64,000 nucleotides of DNA from Liolophura sinensis (GCF_032854445.1 NC_088304.1:3100001-3164000), one strand, 5' to 3'. Shown: positions 33,733 to 46,854, counted from the stretch's first letter. Numbers and translations are program-made. The notes: a model not told the origin generated them from the letters alone.

Positions 33733-36700
33733 ATGTTAGACGGCGATGGTTTCGTTTTCCCAAAAAGAAAGGGTAAATCACGTAGACGGAGAAAAAATGC
33801 ACACGCAGCAAATACTGAGGTGGCTGAACCCGTCGCTGATTTGAAGTCGAAGGTAGATGACTGCTTGTAAGTTGAAATTTTCCGAGATTAATATTTCCTC
33901 CAAATCGCACCAAATACATTATTCGGAGACCAATTTTCGTTATCACTCACTCTAGTCATTTTTTGTAACAGAACAAAACACCATTCTCTGTTTTTCGAGA
34001 ATGGGGGGAAAAAAGAAGAAATCATGATCATTTTGCATTCATGTTTTGATCTAGGTTAATCAATGTATTATCAATGTACCATACTTAATAATTATATCTT
34101 GTATCTGTATATTTATAGTTATACCCGTATGGGTTTTCTCATTTTTTCAGATCCGAAATTAAAGGCAGTCAGTTTTATGCTAACTTCCGAGGTGAGAAAC
34201 CATAGTTAATCGTTCTAACCGTGAATGGACAGTTTTTGTAGCTGATAACAGTCAAAATTTCTGTTACTATAAGATACAACTGATATATTACGTATATTTC
34301 GTTTTTTTCGTTCTTTTACAGACCTACGTTAGTCAGTATACATTAGTCCTGTTTTACGCCACCTTCCCTCCAGTATTTTGATGTCACTAAGGTGGAGTCG
34401 TACATCCTTACATTTACTTTTCTCGGAGTAGTGGTTCAAGCACTTATCATGTGTATCCTAAAGCACACACTTCTACAAATATGCATGCTACCATCATGAC
34501 AGTTTTGGTAGCATCACCTTTATTTCTTGCCCCACTTAGATCATTGCCCCACGCTAAAACAAAAGCAACCCGTAATGGTGACCCCTTCATGTAAATAAGC
34601 AATGACTTTCGTAGCATTTGTACCTGTGTAAAATTTTGCAAAACATAACTAGAGAGGTTTGACCACACAGGTGGAACACTTTTCTGGCTTGTACATGTAC
34701 TTCCACTTATGTGTCAGTGAAGTATTGTAGCAGTTACATGCTTCAAAACAAACTTTTTTGAGGTGGCAGAATTGAGGCTTCACTGGGAACTCTTCACACA
34801 TGGAAGGCGGTATTGTGTACACTCTCCCAGGCCGTCGTGAGAGATAGGTTTCGTGTTAATGTGTGGCAGTAGTCTTAGGGACCAGCAGGCTGCTAATGAA
34901 AAGGTGAGAGCCCCCATCGTATAAGTGAAACGTTCTTGAGTATGGAGTAAAACACCAGTCAAAGAAATAAATATAGGTGAGGCGGGCAAAATGGTTTTCG
35001 AAGGCTTGTACATTCACAGGAGACGCAAAAGGTGACAGAACTCGGGTACTACAGTTCTCCAAGAAAAGAAAATTGTAAGGATTTGTGACTCTAGTGTCAT
35101 CAAAATATAGGAGCGAAGATGGCGTCAAGTAGAACCAAGCCTACTAAAGTTGAAGTGCAGGCTAAAAATGTAATCATCATGGGGTGAAACACCAAAGATT
35201 TGAATCACATGCAGTCAAAAACCTGCTAAACTGAACTCCCACAACCAAAATGTCTGCTATAAAAAACCGTGTATATGCAAGTACTAACTAGTGATATGGG
35301 GCCAGGATAAATATGTGCCTGCAAGCATATCCAGTAAATGCAGAAGCATTTAAGTGTTGGGTTGATGTGTAATTTAAGTATTGATAGTTTTTCTTTATGA
35401 CCCCCTCCCCTTATTTTGTTGGATAATTCAAAGTCTTCAAGACTGCCACTCTAACATCTTCTTTCAGACAGCCTGCACAGATGTTTACAAATGCTTGAAT
35501 CTTCTGTCATCCACGAAACTATGTTGCGCAAAGTTTTTGACAAACCTGGAAACACCAAAGACACAGAATTGGTAGAAACTACTAAGGACTCTTCATTGAC
35601 AGACACGTTTCCTAGAACTTTGTCTCACACGCCTACTTCAGTTGGAGTCAAGACAGGTTGCCATCCATCACAAACAAGTGACAGTCGCTCAGATGTCCAC
35701 ACAAATATCCAGGACATCATCTGCTATGGTTTGGGAAACTTCTCCACTTGTGTTATTGCTCGCTACCAGATGGCACTGCTTCTTGCTTTGCGTGAAAATC
35801 TGAACGTGAGTTTTTCTTATACACAGCGTTGTCTGCAGTAAACGCTAACCATGTACTAAATATGCTCTGCTTGTTACTCATACAGTATCCCAGTATCCCA
35901 ACATATGTTTGCACATTTGAGTGCAATCCCTTTTTGCTTTGTTAAATATGCTGTAACAAATGACATACCTGTACAGGTAGTTTAATTTAGGTACCCTGCC
36001 CAAGTCACAAGTTGATGAACACAACTCACGAGTTGATGAACACAACTCACGACTCAATGAACACAACTCACGACTCGATGAACACAACTCACAAGTCGAT
36101 GAACTCTACTCACAGCCACGAACATGTAGTTACTGATATTCTTTACAGCTCTTTATGTAAGCGCTTCGGTGGCCCAATGGTTAGAGTGTCTGCCTCAAAG
36201 TCGGGAGACTTCAGGATCAAACCCGGTGTTTGGAGCTCCCATGGAGCGCAGCACTGAGAGGTTTGAGCAAGGAAACATGACCGGTTGACTTGGTGTCAGT
36301 GTAATGTGAGTGGGTGGGGTGTCATGTCTGGTGTCTGCTGCATGATATTTTAACGGCGGCAGTGACATGTCCTAGCACCAGAAGATACAATATATGTACT
36401 CACACCTAATGACTCCATGTCGTCATATGAATGAAAAATCGTTAAGTTCGTCATTAAAACCCCAAGTATATATACATCTCATAATACATATGTGTGAACT
36501 ATAGCATTCAGTGGCTGCTTGTACAAAGTGATCACAGGCTTAGTTGATTGTAACTACCCTGGCGACACATGTTACAGACATAAGTTGCCATGATAGTTAC
36601 AGTCAATATTAGTGACGAATGCTTTGTGCCAGAGGCCTCGCATCAACAATCAGGTGTCTCTTCTGTACGATACCTTACGCTACCGCACATTATATTTTTG

Positions 36701-39700
36701 GGTTAATGCAGGTTGATTTACAACGCTGTCAGCTGTATGATCCTCGATTTACTGAGTGCGAGAAGGATTATCTCAGAGCTAGTGGAGTGAAGCTCATTGC
36801 TGAAAACGAAGTAAGCTTATAGCCGCTCTTGATTTCAAAAACCTTTTATTTCTTTGGATAAAGGAACATATGGTCACTCTTTGTTGACATAAATAGATGT
36901 AAATTATTTAATTATTGTTTGCTTCATAGCGATTTTGTCTGTCTGTCCATCTGTATTCGTGTCCGTCCATCCATATTCTTGTCTGTCTGTCTGTATTTCT
37001 GTCTCTCTGTATTTGTGCCTGTCTGTCCGTCTGTCCATCTGTCCGTCCGTATTTCTGCCCATCTGTCGATCTGTATTTGTGTCCATCTGTCCGTCTGTCA
37101 GTCCGTATTCGTGTCCGGGCTATAACTCCAACAGTTCTCTATGTAGAGGTTTAATTTTTGTGGATACATACACACATACATACATGCACAGATGACGATA
37201 TGTCATGGCTCACATTTGTCCATTTCCGCGATTGACTTGGTAACCAGATAGCCGTTTTCCTTATATATACTGTACAGATAGATGTGATTTCATGCCCAGG
37301 CTATAACTCCAACTGTTTCCTGCAACGAGTTTTCATTTTTGGTGGATATAAACATACATAGATGATGATGATTTGTCACTACTCACATTTCTTCAGGTGT
37401 GCTGTTGTCATGGTTACCAGATCAACAGTTTCCCTATACATACTATATAAATAGATATAATTTCATGTCTGGGCTATAACTCCAATAGTTTTCGACATAA
37501 AATTTTAATTTCTGGTGGATACATAGATACACAGGTGTAGATGTGTCGCGACTCACATTTGTCCATTTTCTATGTTGTCATGGTAACTAGATAGGCATTT
37601 TCTTATATATACTGTGTAAAAAGATTTGATTTTTGTATCCAGGGAACACCCTCCCATTGTTTTCCACGCAGAATTTAATTTTTGGTGGATACATAGACAC
37701 ACAGATGACGATGTGTCACGACTCACATTTATCCATTTTTATGGTTGTCATGGTAACCAGATAGCCATTTTCCTTATATGTACTACATAAATAGAAATGA
37801 TTTTGTGTCTGGGCTACAACACTAACTGTTTCCTGCATAAAGTTTTCATTTGAGGTGGACACATTTGTCCACTTGCGATGAAGATTCCCCTAAGGGGTCA
37901 TACTCAATGCTGCTGGTATTCTTTTATACATTTCAAACAAATGCATCTGTTGTGGTGTATGTTGTGTTCACCTGAACTCTTGTTTTGTTTGAATTACTTT
38001 GTAGTCATTGTAGTCTCATGTAGTCATTATTTGTTTGTGTAAGCCTGAAGTATTGTGTAGTCATTGTTTGGTTGTGTGAAGTCTCATGTAGTCTTTGTTT
38101 GCATGTTTGGAGTCTCATGTAGTCATTGTTTGCTTACATGAAGTCTCTTGCAGTCAGTGTTTTGCTGGTGTGAAGTCTCTTGTAGTCACTGTTTTGCTTG
38201 TATGAAATACCTTGTAGTCACTGTTCGGCTGTGTGAAGTCTCTTGTAATCATTGTTTGTTCTTATGAAGTCTCATGTGGTCATTGTTTGTTTGTATGAAG
38301 TCTCTTGTAGTCGCTGCTTTGCTCGTATGAAGTACCTTGTAGTCACTGTTTGGCTGTGTGAAGTCTCTTGTAATCATTGTTTGTTTGTATGAAGTCTCAT
38401 GTGGTCATTGTTTGATTGTATGAAGTCTCGTGTAGTCACTGTTTGGCTGTGTGAACCATGGTTTACTATTTTGTCACTGGTTGAATACTTGTGTGAAGTA
38501 CATGTCAGACATTAGAATCTCATCTTGTCATTAGTTACTTTGGTTGAACCATGGTTTACTGTTTTGTCTGTGGTGTAACACTTGTGTGAAGTACATGTCA
38601 GACATTAGAATCTCATCTTGTCATTAGTTACTTTGGTTGAACCATGGTTTACTGTTTTGTCTGTGGTGTAACACTTGTGTCAAGTACATGTGAGACATTA
38701 GAATCTCATCTTGTCATTAGTTACTTTGGTTGAACCATGGTTTACTGTTTTGTCTGTGGTGTAACACTTGTGTGAAGTACATGTCAGACATTAGAATCTC
38801 ATCTTGTCATTAGTTACTTTGGTTGAACCATGGTTTACTGTTTTGTCTGTGGTGTAACACTTGTGTGAAGTACATGTCAGACATTAGAATCTCATCTTGT
38901 CATTAGTTACTTTGGTTGAACCATGGTTTACTGTTTTGTCTGTGGTGTAACACTTGTGTCAAGTACATGTCAGACATTAGAATCTCATCTTGTCATCAGT
39001 TACTTTGGTTGAACCATGGTTTACTGTTTTGTCTGTGGTGTAACACTTGTGTGAAGTACATGTCAGACATTAGAATGTCATCTTGTCATTAGTTACTTTG
39101 GTTGAAGCATGGTTTACTGTTTTGTCTGTGGTGTAACACTTGTGTGAAGTACATGTCAGACATTAGAATCTCATCTTGTCATTAGTTACTTTGGTTGAAG
39201 CATGGTTTACTGTTTTGTCTGTGGTGTAACACAGGTGTCAAGTACATGTCAGACATTAGAATCTCATCTTGTTATTAGTTACTTTGGTTGAAGCATGGTT
39301 TACTGTTTTGTCAGTGGTTTAACACTTGTGTCAAGTACATGTCAGACATTAGAATCTCATCTTGTCATTAGTTACTTTGGTTGAAGCATGGTTTACTGTT
39401 TTGTCAGTGGTGTAACACTTGTGTGAAGTACATGTCAGACATTAGAATCTCATCTTGTCATTAGTTACTTTGGTTGAAGCATGGTTTACTGTTTTGTCTG
39501 TGGTGTAACACTTGTGTGAAGTACATGTCACACATTAGAATCTCATCTTGTCATTAGTTACTTTGGTTGAAGCATGGTTTGTTGTTTTGTCAGTGGTTTA
39601 ACACTTGTGTGAAATACATGTCAGACATTAGAATCTCATCTTGTCATGAGTTACTTTGGTTGAAGCATGGTTTGTTGTTTTGTCAACGGTGTAACACATG

Positions 39701-42700
39701 TGTCAAGTACATGTCAGACATTAGAATCTCATCTTGTTATTAGTTACTTTGGTTGAAGCATTAGTTACTTTGGTTGAAGCATGGATTACTGTTTTGTCCG
39801 TGGTGTAACACATGTGTGAAGTACATGTCAGACATTAGAATCTCATCTTGTCATTAGTTACTTTGGTTGAAGCATGGTTTACTGTTTTGTCAGTGGTGTA
39901 ACACTTGTGTGAAGTACATGTGAGACATTAGAATCTCATCTTGTCATTAGTTACTTTGGTTGAAGCATGGTTTACTGTTTTGTCAGTGGTGTAACACATG
40001 TGTGAAATACATGTCAGACATTAGAATCTCATCATGTCATTAGTTACTTTGGTTGAAGCATGGTTTGATCTTCTTGAAGACCACCCTATCATTGTTTATT
40101 TTAATGCAGCACTATTGACTGCGATTAGTTTTATGTTTTCATGTTTTCATTTTTTAATTGTTTTAATCTTGGGTTTTACTTGGACTTTAACATATCATTA
40201 CTGTCATGAAATGTGGTATGCTTTTCAGGTCTAGAGACTTTCTCATAATTTATATATATTTTCATGATTGGTCCAAATGACTTTTGTTTTTCTATTTTAG
40301 GAGGGAAAACGGACTTGCCATGAAACGATGCTGTTTTACATGCCTCACTGTGATAAACCCCTGTACAACAACCTGCTGTATGCAAATTGGGGTCTGGGCC
40401 TTCGTAATATTATAATTATCGGGAACAGTTTTAGCACCACAGTTCAAAAGTAAGTTGTGATGTTAGCTCCCTAAATTAGATTTTTGTGCCTGTACAAGAC
40501 ACATATTTTGGCATGCATCATGTGATATGACAGGTAGAATTCAGTTTTATTCCTCTGCTTTCACTGTTTGTGGATACTTTTGTTAAAAAACACTAGTCTT
40601 TCAGTATTAATATGGTGTGCGTATCAGAAAGTCACACGTGTGAAGTCTGAAAGGCTGATGGTTTACCCAAGTACTCTGGTTTCCTCCGTCCTTAAAACTG
40701 ACTACTATGTATAACTGTGATAAGTGAAAAGTTTTTGAGTACTGAGTTCAACGACAATAAAATAAATACCTACATGTAAATAAAATTAAATTTGGTTTGA
40801 ATCGAGTTGTTAAATGTTGAGGGGAAAGGGATTGATAGTCACATTATGAAAGCTACTGATTTTTTGCATCCAGTGTAAAGATATCTTTAAGATCAGAGAG
40901 TTAAAACACATTTTATGTCTGTTTGGTTTTACACATTGCAGTGTTTTGATTTAACAACTTTGTGTTGTTAATTGCTGTTTTGGTGTTAAAGGATTAGTGT
41001 CCAGGTTGGTTATTTATTCATAATTGGCTACCCCTGTATATATTGTTAAATTAATACATACATTAATCTAAGTAATATGGCATTAAAATCACTAGAAAAG
41101 GAGGCTGAGTTTATGACTTTTTTCCGCCAGCACTTCGTAGTCTGGGTAGTCTTTGCAGAATGACATCATACAAGTCCAGCGAGCTGTCAAAGCTTCGCCA
41201 TTTGGTTCGGTTTTAAGAAAGCTACAAGCATATCAAAATTCTCCACAAAATGGTTTGCTGTTCTGAATACGTAAAAACAGAAAGAAGGTGGAAGAACTGT
41301 GGAGTTAGCTTTTTCATGTTTCCAGACAATTTGGCCCTCAAGAAAGGGTGGATTCACAGCACAAGACAGAAGGGTTTTATACCTACGGAATACAGACGTA
41401 TCTGCTCTCACCATTTTCCATCGGAAAGCTACGAGAGGAATACAGATGAACTCGAAAGATCTGGCTATTATGGGGGGCAGCAGTCAACTAAAACCTGAAG
41501 CTATACCCATGGTATCCACCACACTGACGTGCACAACCCAGGAAGTCTTTTTTGAGACAATTTGACCGAAACCCCCGATGTTGACGTCTGCACGATAATT
41601 GACCCACTTCGATGGCTTTCCTTTCAATTTCGCTGACTTCTACATAACACAGACATTCCAATTCCATCAGCATTTTCCATTTTCACAACGACACCTGCAC
41701 ACAGTGGTTATGAAATACCATTACAGCGTACTAAACTGAACTGATAACAGATAGATAGCAAATCTCTATACACTAAATCTGACGTCCACATCGCACATCG
41801 TACAATAACTTGTACGGGTAGTTCTCATTGCATATGTGTATGAATTTATAATCACTTGGGGAATAGAATGATTATTTGAAGTGGACAGAAGGAAAGCATA
41901 GTAAATATTAAATCTGATATACACACGAAATGTAGGCCAGCAGTGTAAGACAAGCTACAGCTTACCAGTCTGTATTGCCAGCGTGGTTGGAAATGCCTGG
42001 ACATAGACCAAAGTCAGCGTCTAAAAACTCGGAATCTGAAGTCTGGCCAGAGATGTCAGTGTCATAAATTGGAACTTCAATTCGTCCATGATGGGTTTAA
42101 ATTGATACAGCTGTATGTTTGCTTCGGTGGAGCTAGAATCCATGTCCAAAATGACATCGTTTTGTATGAATTGCCACATTATAAGGGCCAGCTAGACTTG
42201 GTAAAGCCATCTGTGAGGTTATCCACTGAGCTTTACTGGGTGGCCGGCTGGAAATCGGCTAGGTTAGTAAATCTGTCGCTTTGGTGGATGTAAAGTCATT
42301 ATTACATTTCTCAGAAGGCCTCCAGGTAACATCATGTTTAAACAGGTTATAATTTTTATAATTAGGAGAAGTTGCTAGATCTGGACACTAATCCTTTAAG
42401 GTGTAAAAAGTCCTTGTCAGATTTACAAGACCTCTACAAAGACATCCTAGTATTCATTTGGTCCACATGTATCTTAACTGAGATGTGGTTGTTTTCAGTT
42501 TACCTTCAAAGATTCTGAAATCTCAAGCTAATTACATTCATCAGGTCAGTGAAAATGTGTGATAAAAGTAAATATAAGATTCATTTCTGTCTGTGTTTTA
42601 TGGAACTATTTGAAATCCAAAGATTTCGTGCTGGAGTATCAGAAAATTATCACTTGGTTAAAAAATTATCACCCAGTGAATTAATTTATTGCCAGGTTTC

Positions 42701-44748
42701 CTCCCACCATAATGTTGCTGCCGTCATATGAGTGAAATATTCTAGAGTACAGCGTAAAACACCAATCAAATAAATAAATAAATAAAATTAATTTAGTGTT
42801 AAAGGGTCACTTTTAAATTCAGAGTCAAAAGTCAATTGTTTCATGCCTGCCTTAATTTATAAATACATATTAAGAAGTTGGTTAGGTGGAAATCAGGGCT
42901 GGCGTCTTCAGCATGTTCTTCTAGTGTGGCAACACTATGAACACATATAGAGAAGTTGGTTTGGTGTCTGTTTGTAGGGACTAGGTGGAAATCAGGGCTG
43001 GTGTCTTCAGCATGGCCTTCTAGTGTGGCAGCACTATGAACACATAGAGAGAAGTTGGTTTGGTGTCTGTAAGTAGGGACTAGGTGGAAATCAGGGCTGG
43101 TGTCTTCAGCACGGCCTTCTAGTGTGGCAGCACTATGAACACATAGAGAGAAGTTGGTTTGGTGTCTGTATGTAGGGACTAGGTGGAAATCAGGGCTGGT
43201 GTCTTCAGCACGGCCTTCTAGTGTGGCAGCACATTAAACACATATAGAGAAGTTGGTTTGGGGTCTGTCTGTAGGGACTAGGTGGAAATCAGGGCTGGTG
43301 TCTTCAGCACGGTTTTCTAGTGTGGCAGCACTGTAAACACATAAAGTGAAGTTGGTTTGGTGTTTGTATGTAGGGACTAGATGGAAATCAGGGCTGGTTG
43401 CCCAGTGTAACTGTCTATCTTGTAGACAACTTTTATACAGACCAGCATGTCATGTGTAACATCATAGATGGCGCCTCTTGTAGTATGAGATCTTTACATA
43501 TTAATGGGAAAGATGTAATCGTCCGTTACTTTTGAATCACAATCTGATCGGTTAAGGTCTGTAACGCTCATCATTTACGAGGGACTAGGTGGAAATCAGG
43601 GCTGGGTGTCTTCAGCACAGTCTTCTGGTGTGGCAGTACTTTAAACACATATAGAGAAGTTGGTTTGGTGTCTGTTTGTAGGGACTAGGTGGAAATCAGG
43701 GCTGGGTGTCTTCAGCACAGTCTTCTGGTGGGGCAGAACTTTTAACACTTATAGAGAAGTTGGTTTGGTGTCTGTTTGTAGGGACTAGGTGGAAATCAGG
43801 GCTGGGTGTCTTTACCGTCTTCTAGTGTGGCAGCACTTTAAACATGTATAGAGAAGTTGGTTTGGTTTCTGTTTGTAGGGACTAGGTGGACATCAGGGCT
43901 GGTGTCTTCAGCACGGTGTTCCAGTGCAGCAGCACGGTTAACATATACGGACTGAGACAATTCCTTGAAGGGGACACCTTCATAAAATCATTAATTTGAA
44001 AGTGCTTTAGAACCTTGACCAACCAAAACAAACCAGCGTTTAAGACGGAGATTGAATAAGTTCAATTTCTACTGTATTAGTCAATCAATCAATTGCTGAT
44101 TTGCTAAAGCTATACTCTCAGTGTTATTGTTTGTCCTTTATGTAAACCTGACAGCCATCACAAATTATGGATTTTTTCACATCTTGGGTTTGAGATAATG
44201 GATGAAATTAAAACAATACATAAAATGTGTACAGTAACATCTTTTTTCTGTTAGGGACCTCTGTTTGAGGTGGTTAGCTTGCCAGCACAGAGCAAGGACC
44301 CAGGAGCCTAACACCAATATGGTAGCTGAGTTCAAGTTCAGCTCATGCTGGCTTCCTCTCCGGCTGTACATGGGAAGGTCTGGCAGCAACCTATGGATGG
44401 TTGTGGCTTCTAACGAGCTTTGCTCGGTTTGCTCCGAGCATAATGCTGGTCGGCGTCCTACAAGTGAAATATTCCTGAGTATGGCATAAAATACCAATCA
44501 AAGAAGTGAATAAAATAAATTTTCTGTTATTGCCCTGAATGGATATTCCACACTTCCTTTTTCAGATTGTACCTTTCACTCACGAAGAACCAGTGGAAAA
44601 CAACTTTTGTTATTCAGACATTTTCAACGACACCTCTATTCACTGTTTTCCATGTGACAGATTCAGTGTGGCAGACAGGGGATTGTGGGAAATTGCACCT
44701 GAACCGAAGTATGACTCAGACAATTTAGGAATAATTTTGAAAATGTGA
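33733..44748 (+). CDS. SRRD: SRRD, SRR1-like protein, 7 coding exons, 329 aa
   Basis: Exons: 33733-33866, 34151-34191, 35468-35805, 36712-36810, 40301-40449, 42499-42544, 44566-44748. Phases are consistent and the total is 990 nt (human SRRD 339 aa). The N-terminus is basic (KGKSRRRRKN). The SRR1 domain starts near residue 141 with ICYGLGNFSTCVIARYQ (human CYGIGNFATCIIARNQ). It continues through LYDPRFTECEKDYL, LFYMPHCDKPLYNNLLYANW, IIIIGNSFST and YSDIFNDTSIHCFP, all diagnostic. The family is implicated in circadian regulation and heme-related control; its biochemistry is uncertain. The ATG is the first in the frame and precedes the basic stretch. The gene follows LRWD1 on the same strand and converges with PHKG. 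The intron at 36811-40300 is swollen by tandem arrays. Confidence 0.95.
34890..34973 (+). mobile_element. SINE tail fragment
   Basis: About 85 bp ending 'gtaaaacaccagtcaaag', in SRRD intron 2. Confidence 0.6.
36011..36115. repeat. 21-bp tandem repeat
   Basis: About five copies of 'gatgaacacaactcacga' plus three bases, in SRRD intron 3. Confidence 0.9.
36156..36478 (+). mobile_element. Full-length tRNA-SINE of a second family
   Basis: The A box lies in 'ggtggcccaatggttagag' and the B box in 'ggatcaaacccgg'. The 3' end 'cattaaaaccccaagtata' follows the segment 'gtcgtcatatgaatgaaaaa'. The tail is shared with 22036-22345, suggesting the same LINE partner. Confidence 0.8.
36935..37120. repeat. 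TGTC/TCCG-type degenerate microsatellite
   Basis: Runs of 'gtctgtctgtcc' and 'gtccgtccatcc' in about 180 bp. Open frames in all three plus frames are artefacts. Confidence 0.85.
37118..37870. repeat. Diverged ~170-180-bp tandem repeat
   Basis: About 4.5 copies, each with 'gggctataactccaac', 'ggtggatacata' and 'atggtaaccagatagcc'. Divergence between copies is high, so this is older than the other arrays. Confidence 0.8.
37990..38450. repeat. Diverged ~40-bp tandem repeat
   Basis: Roughly 11 imperfect copies around 'gtgaagtctcttgtagtcat'. Confidence 0.8.
38450..40065. repeat. 93-bp minisatellite, ~17 copies
   Basis: Units contain 'gaaccatggtttactgtttt' (or gaagcatgg), 'gtacatgtcagacattagaa' and 'catcttgtcattagttactt'. 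The accatgg form is in the left half and agcatgg in the right half, showing segmental spread. The array ends about 235 bp before the 40301 exon. Confidence 0.95.
40655..40775 (+). mobile_element. Diverged SINE-like fragment
   Basis: It shows 'ctggtttcctccgtcc', 'gataagtgaaaagttttt' and a tail 'aataaaataaata', in an SRRD intron. Confidence 0.5.
40990..42395 (+). mobile_element. Kolobok-like DNA transposon with THAP remnant
   Basis: Perfect 15-bp terminal inverted repeats AGGATTAGTGTCCAG are bounded by TTAA at 40986-40989 and 42396-42399. TTAA targets plus a THAP-type segment define Kolobok-like elements. The left part encodes a THAP-like stretch (about 41250-41450: FFMFPDN, KGWIHSTR, RICSHHF). 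The right part, on minus, matches the conserved frame of 23116-24577 (ending CPGISNHAGNTDW). At 1.4 kb it is too short for a full transposase, so it is a non-autonomous derivative. Confidence 0.8.
41250..41498 (+). pseudogene. THAP-domain-like fragment
   Basis: An 82-codon frame with C-x-C-like start (MVCCSEY), a Trp at the 'KKGWIHSTR' position and the closing C-x2-H pattern in RICSHHFPSESY. The AVPTM-type box is not clear, and no transposase follows. It lies inside the Kolobok-like element. Confidence 0.6.
42688..42787 (+). mobile_element. SINE tail fragment
   Basis: About 100 bp, well preserved: 'gccaggtttcctcccaccat' to 'caccaatcaaataaataaat'. Confidence 0.8.
42880..43960. repeat. ~99-bp minisatellite, interrupted
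   Basis: About nine copies with 'agggactaggtggaaatcag', 'ggtgtcttcagcacgg' and 'agaagttggtttggtgtctg'. A non-repeat insert lies at about 43395-43580. It is in the last SRRD intron. Confidence 0.92.
44254..44522 (+). mobile_element. Full-length SINE
   Basis: The head 'gggacctctgtttgagg' with A box, B box 'gagttcaagttcagc', core and tail 'cataaaataccaatcaaaga' are all present. It ends about 44 bp before the last SRRD exon. Confidence 0.88.
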
Positions 44749-44779
44749 TTATCATATGTCTGAAGTCCAAAGTCACTTA

Positions 44780-44785
44780 AATAAA
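44780..44785 (+). terminator. SRRD poly(A) signal
   Basis: AATAAA 32 bp after the TGA, giving a very short 3' UTR. Confidence 0.7.
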
Positions 44786-44814
44786 GGTATTGTAATATTT
44801 CAGTTGTTCCCATG

Positions 44815-45025
44815 TTTATTTTATTTATGTATTTAAGTGGTCTTTCAGGAACGTTAGACTTCACTAACGGCCTCGTTACAGCTTGTTGCCACCGAGGCCC
44901 CATGAACATTGAGAGCCAGGGAATCTAAATTTTTGTCCCAGGCCGGGTTTGAAACTTTACCTGGCTAAGAAGTTGAAAGGCAAGGGTATCCACCACTCAG
45001 CCAAGGCCTTGCCCCACCAATACTG
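44815..45025 (-). mobile_element. tRNA-SINE of another family
   Basis: On minus the head reads 'aaggccttggctgagtgg' (A-box-like), then B-box-like 'gtttcaaacccggc'. The A/T-rich end is at 44815-44835. It is immediately downstream of SRRD. Confidence 0.65.
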
Positions 45026-45372
45026 ACCCTTGACCCCAAGGCAGTTATGACTTCAGTTTAAGCTCCTCGATCAACAGTTGCTTTATATTGAGATGGTAAT
45101 GGCTAGTGGCCCTGTTGTGAACAGGTTTGTCTTTCTGTCGCCAGGACACGCAAGATGCAGGTTCAACCCCAGTCTTGGGCAGGTTTTTTTTATAGGTTCA
45201 CAAAATTCACTGAGGCTTTTTCACAGAGAAAAAAACTCTTCAGTTAAACAGCAATTCAATTATATGAAGACATAAGATTCTGTTAGTATATGAAGCTTAA
45301 AACCATAAATCACATACTCCTCCAGTCCATCAAGACGAGACAAACAACAGTTCACAAGTGAATTGCCAGGGT

Positions 45373-45378
45373 TTTATT
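45373..45378 (-). terminator. Candidate distal PHKG poly(A) signal
   Basis: AATAAA on minus, followed by a GT-rich stretch (tgttgtttgtctcg). If used, the PHKG 3' UTR would be about 8.2 kb. Paired signals at about 50643-50657 are an alternative. Confidence 0.4.
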
Positions 45379-46854
45379 ACCAAAAAAACAAAAGCTGAAG
45401 CAGTTCTTCAGGTAGGGAAGAAGGGATTCATACACACTAATACAGTAGGACTTTAAAATGCTTACTGTATTTCACCTAAGTACAACATTTTTCAAGGGAC
45501 ACATTTTCCTTGATTCAGATCGATTCATCAACCTTTTGTGAAGTTAGATTTTGCATTGCCTTGTATTTCTGTATACCAAACACCAGGTGAAATGCAGTTA
45601 TACTAATATGGACAGCTGGGATCACAGTATGCATTGTTGTCAAATTAGCAATGCTCTATTACCAATGGGGAACACTGCCTGCTTAAAACATACTGATTCA
45701 AGCTGTGTACTTTTTTTCTTTTCTTTGTCTATAATACACGCCACTGTTTCTATACAGTTGTGCTGATAAAGCAGAGCTTGTCCACAAGCATTGTATCGTG
45801 ACAGCAGAGGTTTTTACACAGCCTGGAACAAACCTGTGTAGGCAAGAAATGTTGATTTTATGCCCACTGCACATTACCATGGGCACGTTAATGGACCTAA
45901 AACAGCCCCATGTCAGCAGGGAAACTTGTACCAAAAACATACGGCCAGGCTGGCTCATTGTTCCCCAATCCCGCATTATACACAAAGGATGTACCAGTAG
46001 CATATTTTTTTAAAATTTACATTTAGTGTGCAACAACACAGCAGTCAGTGTCAGAAAAAAAATCTGTTGTCATGGCAACCATATAATCTTAACAAGCTGA
46101 CAGCTTCAGTACAGATACTTAGGTTTTTACAGCACCGGTATAAAAATCTTTGTTGTACGTTAAAAAAAAAAAAGAAAAAAAAAAGGTTCTTGTGCTAACA
46201 TAAGGTGAATAAGAACTCAGAAAACTGAATGTGATATCCAAATGCCACACCTGTACAATCTTAATTACAGTTCTGTCAAACCTGGCTGGGAACAGATAAA
46301 TGAACCCTTTGTACAGTCAATACCAGCTTACATTACCATTCAAATGAACTGTCACATCATCATGCTGATGACTTAATGAGCACAACTGACTGAGCATTAG
46401 AAACCAAAGTATACTATATATGTACGTTCATCACCACAGGTAAGACTAACATACACTGTATTACATCTAATTAACCATATTAATTAAAAGGATATCTGGG
46501 GCTTTCAGAAAAAAAAAAACACAACAAAAAAATAATCCTTGTGATGAATCCCCAAATACAGATGTGACACCATGACAGTGTGACTCCATGCTGATTGTAC
46601 AAAATATACATAGGGATATGTCTCCATAACATGCTGATGTGAATGTGCTGACACCAGATTTCGTGTGCAGAATATTTCACGTGTAGATGAATGTATACAT
46701 GAATAGCATATTACTCACGATCACGTGAAATGTATACGAACAACCACCAGTGTCGTGGTTACCCTGCTTACATGCATGTGAGCACACAAACCTGATTTCA
46801 AAAAGATGAAAGACTTAAACAATAAATTACACACAGCAAAAACATACAAACTCG

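Noticed and set aside
35119-35187. Short ORF MASSRTKPTKVEVQAKN
   Set aside because: Good-looking start context, but only about 20 codons, in an SRRD intron, with no family match or splice support.
45698-46003. 101-aa minus ORF
   Set aside because: No domain, no splice context and unremarkable composition; it lies in the possible PHKG 3' UTR.
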